Source: an uncultured Odoribacter sp.
GTDB lineage: Bacteria; Bacteroidota; Bacteroidia; Bacteroidales; Marinifilaceae
Length of the DNA: 64,000 nt
Assembly (NCBI GenBank): GCA_910578985.1
Contig: CAJTSF010000009.1
Location: 16,842-80,841, forward strand
Direction: 5' to 3'
In this document: positions 60,401 to 64,000 of the stretch, piece after piece
Position numbering within the stretch: position 1 is the stretch's first letter
Layout: the number at the start of each line of letters is the position of its first letter
Program-made: the position numbers and the translations under genes
The notes under the pieces: generated by a model
Database searches by the model: none
The model's input: the letters and a program-made list of their open reading frames with translations, nothing else
What the model was told of the DNA's origin: nothing

Positions 60401-60887
60401 CGATCGCAGAAATCAAGACCTTGCTTTCATTGAAATGCCGCGGCTGCAAGACGCATTGCTCATTGGAAGTCACATCCCAAGGTATGCTCACCTCCACCGA
60501 CGCATCCCCTCCCCCGTTTATCTTGCGATACACGAATAATCCCGTACTCCTCACTTTTCCCCTGGCATTTGCGGTTGCCACACTGTAGTCATAACCGTCG
60601 GAAACCGTCACTCCACGGTCATTAAAATAAATATGGTGCCATGTATAGGTATCTGTCGGATCAACCAATTTATACTTAAAACAAACATACACAGCATCCC
60701 AATTATAATCATCGCGCCAAGAATTATCCCACTTCAAATTAAACTTGAGATTCAATACATTCCCTCTCCCTAAATCATCGATATCATACTTCACATCCCC
60801 CATGATTCTCACATTGTTAGCAACAGCATTCAACGTCACAAACAATGTTACCAATGCAATTCCAAACGAACGTGCCATTCGATTCAT
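57444..60887 (-). CDS. Secreted FGE-like/discoidin protein with an expanded C-terminal FISUMP domain; first gene of the array
   Basis: A 1,147-residue protein with signal peptide ending AVA/NNVRI. The FGE-like domain runs from EMVYVPTGAFKLGDS (~166) to RGGSYRD (~647), with a discoidin-like insert (PELAADRINDN, WRIDFGEN, IRFFGVNG). The post-FGE region has the Ig-like YSFIWYMLEDGGKWRILEG domain and a second beta-domain with FKWRWIYRGK. FISUMP (~920-1147) shows RDTRDNQVYPTTLIGNQCWMG, RMYTWYGA and CPDGWHLPDNSEW, ending YVRCVKD. Compared with the other two FISUMP copies it has an extra stretch of about 45 residues after WWTSN, rich in Trp, Tyr, Cys and Pro. A promoter-like sequence sits about 36-66 bp upstream. 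Confidence 0.88.
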   Translation of the reverse strand: MNRMARSFGIALVTLFVTLNAVANNVRIMGDVKYDIDDLGRGNVLNLKFNLKWDNSWRDDYNWDAVYVCFKYKLVDPTDTYTWHHIYFNDRGVTVSDGYDYSVATANARGKVRSTGLFVYRKINGGGDASVEVSIPWDVTSNEQCVLQPRHFNESKVLISAIGVEMVYVPTGAFKLGDSNSEKTFRKFHTPIPEEYDIVSGDFLIEDITGGDSHPELAADRINDNESGTSSCWAPNKSTQVSWRIDFGENQKDWRTIRFFGVNGSKHYPDNKPVRWALYGSNDKNIPDMKNPLWQGGPEDWIAADDAYPIEHAIKVEHPQPYRYYHVYIESMQGGRKPVVKSIGMADVDVNKLLDYSVLIDNPNVPIDSLKGIGAWDEEDWGLNVSAPVTTPNYPKGFLGFYAMKYEISQEQYVKFLNKLTRAQQVGLLPDLSKLKKGDFLFGNSKKVTGRNGIYIANDEAGKPYAFADSLDVSQGDELSINGETIACNFMSVADMLAYADWMGLRPLSEMEYEKMARRPFPIIPLVHEYAWNTANILPPPSGIENEGTANETASDGNANYGNALKGPLRVGAFAVNKEGQEESGVGFYGAMDLSGNLSEIYYNFNPEGRKFNAYNAYSHGDGYLSVSGAADIAQAYWPISMAAFALRGGSYRDSEKYLATSDRSRSKGYFSSTTMRDSTVSFRLGYSAMTPQNGKGDLDVYLTLQNGKTSKQTGASDTICGYTTTYTIVGNKPSVEGAYSFIWYMLEDGGKWRILEGENDPSLTYSKFINNWTRLKHYYFKRVMITTTAYAETGQVEIVVDQVANAQINRLRDTIDAFENTLDGFYAASTIPSEFKWRWIYRGKVQTLSTYASGDRFSHYVPDINQFRRPDGSINYGENVVQLERTTKGMNSCYTVVELSVFIEDKGNPSQLATSKNVRCGNYMRDTRDNQVYPTTLIGNQCWMGKNLNYSGYSGVCYNNVADNCRKFGRMYTWYGANGNTLTNGRKRGACPDGWHLPDNSEWATLARTVSLPGKRLKASKYWTFVDLNTVGTDDVNFGALPGGYYMSGYTGINNYARWWTSNLLRKQWSHMVSGGYWTYCPNHGRVGPPTCYVTRWIPPKYETHDRSDGYYFGIIYNSTGTSTALLRSDANYYNSDRMYVRCVKD

Positions 60888-60922
60888 TATAGTTCTAAAA
60901 CAATATCACATACAACACCTTG

Positions 60923-60953
60923 CAAAGGTATGGAAAATTAATGGAATTTTTAA
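60923..60953 (-). promoter_or_regulatory. Promoter-like sequence for the array (minus strand)
   Basis: On the minus strand TTTA (60953-60950), 19 bases, then TACCTTTG (60930-60923) match TTTG-N19-TAnnTTTG with one mismatch in the upstream box. The predicted start is near 60916, about 28 bases ahead of the ATG at 60887. It lies in the 169-bp divergent gap 60888-61056, which also holds a plus-strand -7 box. The two promoters do not overlap. Confidence 0.45.
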
Positions 60954-61024
60954 AATAATCTATGTTAAACATTATTACGATGAACTTTATGACAAGAAAT
61001 GCCCTCCATATAGCCAAACTTATG

Positions 61025-61032
61025 TAATTTTG
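61025..61032 (+). promoter_or_regulatory. Possible -7 box for the DUF4301-DUF368-aroE operon
   Basis: TAATTTTG fits the Bacteroidetes -7 consensus TAnnTTTG. It would give a leader of roughly 18 bases before the ATG at 61057. The expected upstream TTTG near 61000-61006 is absent (the bases there are GC-rich), so the call rests on one box and on its position. Confidence 0.35.
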
Positions 61033-61056
61033 TACGACTGATAAAACACGCTAACG

Positions 61057-62616
61057 ATGAAATATACCAAAGAAGACATCCGGCAGTTCAAAAGCCGGGG
61101 AATGAAAAGCGAAGCCGTCGATGCCCAGCTGGCGGATTTTCAAAAGGGATTCACGCCCGTCACCTTGTCGGAACCGGCAACGGTCGGCAACGGCATCCTC
61201 CGGATTGCGCCGGAAGAGGAAGAGCGGCTGACGGCGGTTTACGAAGAGGCGGGCGCCACGGCGGACATCGTGAAGATGGTGCCCGCTTCCGGTTCAGCCA
61301 GCCGGATGTTCAAGGACTTGTTCGCCTTTGCGGACAGCTACCGCGGAACCGTGGAGGAGTTTCTGGAACTGGTGCAGCAGAAACAACCGGGCAGCATGCA
61401 CGACTTCTTCCTCAAAATCAACGAACTGCCTTTCTACACCCGCCTGTCGGACATCATCTGGAAAGACGGCAAGAGCATCGAAAGGATGATTGAAAAACGG
61501 GAGTTCAACGAAATCCTGAAATACATCCTCACCAAAAAGGGACTGAACTACGGCAACACCCCGAAAGCCCTCGTCGATTTCCACATCTACCGGGATTTCG
61601 TGCGCACCGCTTTCGACGAGCACCTGGTGGAAGGCGCCCTCTATGCCGGCTCCGGCAAAAAGGTGCAGATCCACTTCACCGTCGCCGAAGAATACCTGCC
61701 CCTGTTCCAGGCACGCCTCCGCAAAGTCACCAAAGTATTCGAAAAAATGTTCGGCGTCAAATACGAGGTCACCTTCTCCTTCCAGAAACCCTCCACCGAC
61801 CAGGTGAGCGTGGACACGGACGGCAACCTGCTGCGCGATGAAAAAGGGGAAATCGTCTTCCACCCCGGAGGACACGGCGCCTTGATTTACAACCTGAACG
61901 AATTGAAAGCCGACCTGATTTTCATCAAAAACATCGACAACGTCATCCCCGACCGGGCAAAAGGCGATACCGTGAAATACAAAAAACTCCTGGCAGGCGT
62001 CCTGCTGGAAACACGCCGGAAAATATTCGACTACCTCGCCCTCCTCGACAAGAAACCCACCGAGGAACAGTTGCGGGAAATCGAAAACTTCCTCCCCCTG
62101 CTCGGCTACCGGGAAGCCCCCGGCAAAACGCACAAGGACAACAAAGGCCGCATCAAACACCTCCGCGAAATCCTCGACCGCCCCGTCCGCGTCTGCGGCA
62201 TGGTCAAGAACGAAGGCGAACCGGGCGGCAGCCCCCTTTGGGTAAACATGCCCGACGGCAGCACCCGCCTCATGATTATCGAATCCGCACAGGTCAATCG
62301 CGAGGACAAAGGGCAAGTGCAATGCTTCAACCGCTCCACCCACTTCAATCCGGTGGACATCGTATGCAGCACGAAAAACCGCAAAGGCAAGCAATACGAC
62401 CTCGAAGAATTTATCGCGGCGGAACAGGGATTCATCACCCGCAAATCCCACAAAGGCAAGGAAATCCTCGTCCGGGAACTGCCGGGCTTGTGGAACGGCG
62501 CCATGGCGAACTGGAACACCCTCTTCGTTGAAGTGCCCCTGACCACCTTCACCCCCGTGAAGACCGTCTTCGACCTCTTCCGCTTCGAACACAGAAACGT
62601 ATTGAAAAAAATATGA
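61057..62616 (+). CDS. DUF4301 family protein
   Basis: A 519-residue cytosolic-looking protein with no signal or membrane segment. It matches what I know of the DUF4301 family (PF14134), found almost only in Bacteroidetes, in length and opening (KEDIRQFKSRG, then VKMVPASGSASRMFKDL around residues 70-90). That last motif resembles the nucleotide-binding loop of sugar nucleotidyltransferases, to which the family is distantly related, so a nucleotide-sugar or phospho-sugar role is possible but unproven. Other conserved-looking parts are HPGGHGALIYNLNEL, IKNIDNVIPD and WNGAMANWNT. The stop overlaps the next start (ATGA). Base composition is about 58% GC in a sampled line, far from the array next door, and typical of core genome. 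Confidence 0.85.
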   Translation: MKYTKEDIRQFKSRGMKSEAVDAQLADFQKGFTPVTLSEPATVGNGILRIAPEEEERLTAVYEEAGATADIVKMVPASGSASRMFKDLFAFADSYRGTVEEFLELVQQKQPGSMHDFFLKINELPFYTRLSDIIWKDGKSIERMIEKREFNEILKYILTKKGLNYGNTPKALVDFHIYRDFVRTAFDEHLVEGALYAGSGKKVQIHFTVAEEYLPLFQARLRKVTKVFEKMFGVKYEVTFSFQKPSTDQVSVDTDGNLLRDEKGEIVFHPGGHGALIYNLNELKADLIFIKNIDNVIPDRAKGDTVKYKKLLAGVLLETRRKIFDYLALLDKKPTEEQLREIENFLPLLGYREAPGKTHKDNKGRIKHLREILDRPVRVCGMVKNEGEPGGSPLWVNMPDGSTRLMIIESAQVNREDKGQVQCFNRSTHFNPVDIVCSTKNRKGKQYDLEEFIAAEQGFITRKSHKGKEILVRELPGLWNGAMANWNTLFVEVPLTTFTPVKTVFDLFRFEHRNVLKKI

Positions 62617-63560
62617 AACCGGACCGCAATTACCTTTTGCTCATCCTGCGCGGCTGCGCCATGGGGGCTGCCGACGTCGTCCCCGGCGTGTCGGGCGGCA
62701 CCATCGCCTTCATCACGGGCATCTACGAAGAGCTTATCGACTCCATCAAAAGCATCGACCTGCAAGCCCTGAAACTCCTTGCCCGCTTCCGCTGGAAAGA
62801 GTTCTGGCGGAAAATCAACGGAAACTTCCTCCTCGCCGTCGTGGCGGGCATCGGCACCTCTATCTTCTCGCTCGCCAAACTGATGACGTGGCTCCTGGAA
62901 AACCATCCCATATATATATGGTCATTCTTTTTCGGGCTCATCATCGCCTCCTCCATCCTCGTGGCGAAGGAAATCAAGACCTGGAACCTCTCCACCGTCG
63001 CCGCCCTCCTGGCAGGAGCCGCCGTGGCGTGGTGGATTACGGTCATGACCCCCGCCGAGACCCCCGACGCCTGGTGGTTCATCATCCTCTCGGGAGCCAT
63101 TGCCATCTGCGCCATGATTCTCCCCGGCATATCCGGCGCCTTCCTCCTCCTCCTGATGGGAAAATATTCCTACATCCTCGGCGCCGTCAGCCACCTGCAG
63201 GTCGGCACGCTCCTGCTCTTCGCCGTCGGCGCAGTCGCAGGCATCATCAGTTTCTCCCACCTGCTCTCCTGGCTGCTCAAGCACCACCACCGCCTCACCG
63301 TCGCCACCCTCACCGGCTTCATGCTCGGCTCTTTAAATAAGGTATGGCCTTGGAAACAGACCATCCTCACCTACATCGACAGCCACGGCGTAGAGAAACC
63401 CCTTGTCGAAGCCAACATCTCCCCCGCCTGCTTCGCCGAGTTGAACCACACCGACCCGCTCCTCTGGCAGGCGGTCCTCCTGTGCCTTGCAGGGCTCGCC
63501 CTCATCATCGGCATCGAAACCCTCGGGCGGAAAATGAACGCCTCCCGCAAACAGGCATGA
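62613..63560 (+). CDS. DUF368 family membrane protein, probable undecaprenyl-phosphate translocase (PopT-like)
   Basis: A 315-residue polytopic membrane protein. The family signature is at the N-terminus, DVVPGVSGGTIAFITGIYEEL, and a second internal copy of the motif reads LPGISGAFLLLLMGKYSYIL, typical of the inverted-repeat architecture of DUF368 (PF04018). There are about eight hydrophobic segments. DUF368 proteins have been shown in other bacteria to recycle undecaprenyl phosphate across the cytoplasmic membrane for cell-wall and surface-polysaccharide synthesis. Assignment here is by family. It overlaps both neighbours by ATGA (62613-62616 and 63557-63560), so the three genes are likely translated together. 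Confidence 0.88.
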   Translation: MKPDRNYLLLILRGCAMGAADVVPGVSGGTIAFITGIYEELIDSIKSIDLQALKLLARFRWKEFWRKINGNFLLAVVAGIGTSIFSLAKLMTWLLENHPIYIWSFFFGLIIASSILVAKEIKTWNLSTVAALLAGAAVAWWITVMTPAETPDAWWFIILSGAIAICAMILPGISGAFLLLLMGKYSYILGAVSHLQVGTLLLFAVGAVAGIISFSHLLSWLLKHHHRLTVATLTGFMLGSLNKVWPWKQTILTYIDSHGVEKPLVEANISPACFAELNHTDPLLWQAVLLCLAGLALIIGIETLGRKMNASRKQA

Positions 63561-64000
63561 AACTCTTCGGCATCCTCGGATTCCCCCTCGGACACTCTTA
63601 CTCTCCCGCCTACTTCAACGAAAAGTTCAGGCGGGAGGGCATAGACGCCCGCTACCTCACCTTCGAACTCGAAGACCTCGCCGCCCTCCCCGCCCTCATC
63701 GCCCGCACCCCGGAACTCTGCGGGCTCAACGTCACCATCCCCCACAAACAACGCATCCTCCCCTACCTCGACACCCTCAGCCCCGAAGCCCGCGCCGTCG
63801 GCGCCGTCAATTGCATCCGCATCCGCCGCGACGGAGGCATCCCCCATCTCTCCGGCCACAACACCGACGTCATCGGTTTCCGCAATGCCCTCACCGCCTT
63901 CCTCCCCACCCTTTCCACCTCCCAGCACCTCCTCCCCTCCGGCACCGCTCTCCGCGCCCTCGTCCTTGGCAACGGCGGCGCCGCCTGCGCCGTGCGCCAT
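63557..64000 (+). CDS. aroE: Shikimate dehydrogenase, N-terminal part (cut by window end)
   Basis: 148 codons are present from the ATG that overlaps the DUF368 stop; the gene runs off the window. The enzyme reduces 3-dehydroshikimate to shikimate with NADPH in aromatic amino-acid synthesis. Visible landmarks in order are GFPLGHSYSPAYFNEKF (substrate serines), LNVTIPHKQ (catalytic lysine), VGAVNCI, GHNTDVIGF (catalytic aspartate) and the Rossmann loop VLGNGGAACAV just before the window ends. The usual Thr/Ser positions of GTGGAS are replaced by NGGAAC, a variant compatible with dinucleotide binding. There is no sign of frameshift. Confidence 0.92.
   Translation, partial: MKLFGILGFPLGHSYSPAYFNEKFRREGIDARYLTFELEDLAALPALIARTPELCGLNVTIPHKQRILPYLDTLSPEARAVGAVNCIRIRRDGGIPHLSGHNTDVIGFRNALTAFLPTLSTSQHLLPSGTALRALVLGNGGAACAVRH

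Noticed and set aside
59463..60539. 358-codon plus-strand open frame opposite the first array gene
   Set aside because: It is a shadow of the FGE-like/discoidin coding region. The product is His/Arg/Ile-rich without domain signals or a plausible start context, and the same holds for the plus-strand frames at 1373-2182, 38733-39374 and 58152-58874.
28273..60887. Active formylglycine-generating enzymes or EgtB-type sulfoxide synthases
   Set aside because: The FGE cysteine pair is absent from all copies, no sulfatase gene is present, and the domain is split by a discoidin-like insert in ten of them.
2834..60887. T9SS cargo or LPXTG-type wall-anchored proteins
   Set aside because: The C-termini end in the lectin-like modules or short charged tails. 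No T9SS C-terminal domain motif and no LPXTG plus hydrophobic tail is visible, and a cell-wall sortase anchor would be unexpected in a Gram-negative organism.
61294..62592. 432-codon open frame on the minus strand opposite the DUF4301 gene
   Set aside because: It is an antisense shadow in GC-rich DNA. Its product is a low-complexity Val/Phe/Glu/Asp string with no family resemblance, while the plus strand encodes a coherent conserved protein.
62908..62921. Palindrome CCATATATATATGG in the DUF368 gene
   Set aside because: It lies within codons for a membrane segment (HPIYIWSFF). It stands out only because the gene is GC-rich, and nothing suggests an operator inside the frame.
1..64000. tRNA, rRNA, riboswitch, transposase or integrase
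   Set aside because: I saw no cloverleaf-like or rRNA-like stretch, no recognisable transposase or integrase reading frame, and no intergenic gap long enough for a typical riboswitch other than the 169-bp divergent promoter region.

Overview
The window looks like a Bacteroidales chromosome segment. The supporting evidence is the Bacteroidetes-type promoter architecture (TTTG-N19-TAnnTTTG), the FISUMP, YCDxxxxGGGW and 'SWENSWRD' surface-protein modules, and a DUF4301 gene. A family such as Odoribacteraceae is plausible, but I cannot prove genus from the sequence alone. There are no RNA genes, insertion sequences, phage genes or CRISPR arrays that I can see. Almost every base is coding, and the longest gap is about 170 bp.

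Region 1 (1-60887, all minus strand) is one continuous array of large secreted proteins. Eleven complete or near-complete paralogs, plus one cut by the window start, share a platform. It consists of a signal peptidase I signal peptide, a mature N-terminus like N-(N/H/R)-(V/I)-(R/K), a beta-rich 'SWENSWRDDYNYDA' domain, a formylglycine-generating-enzyme-like (FGE-sulfatase, C-type-lectin-like fold) domain, and an Ig-like domain. In ten of the eleven, an F5/8C (discoidin)-like domain is inserted inside the FGE-like domain. The C-terminal module is what varies. Three have FISUMP, two have a fibrinogen-like YCDxxxxGGGW domain, four have an ALK-like glycine-rich domain, and two have nothing. The catalytic cysteines of true FGE are absent from every copy, so these look like binding scaffolds rather than enzymes.

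Embedded in the array at 2834-28276 is one gene of about 25.4 kb encoding a protein of about 8,480 residues. It is built almost entirely from roughly 90-residue beta-sandwich domains arranged in three different higher-order repeat patterns, and it ends in a Bacteroidetes C-terminal module with dockerin-like EF-hand loops. Its start overlaps the stop of the FISUMP paralog upstream (ATGA), so the giant and a tip-like protein are probably translationally coupled. Gene spacing and promoter-like sequences suggest transcription units 60887 to 38352 (seven genes), 38259 to 31649 (two genes), 31557 to 268 (three genes, including the giant), and a further unit leaving the window at 167. Read-through between them is possible.

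Region 2 (61057-64000, plus strand) is ordinary core genome of clearly higher GC. It holds a DUF4301 protein, a DUF368 polyprenyl-phosphate translocase and the start of shikimate dehydrogenase (aroE), joined by two ATGA overlaps.

My reading is that region 1 encodes a modular cell-surface recognition system: a constant pseudo-FGE/discoidin platform with interchangeable lectin-like tips, co-expressed with a giant Ig-type stalk. Export route, anchoring and ligand are not visible in the sequence.
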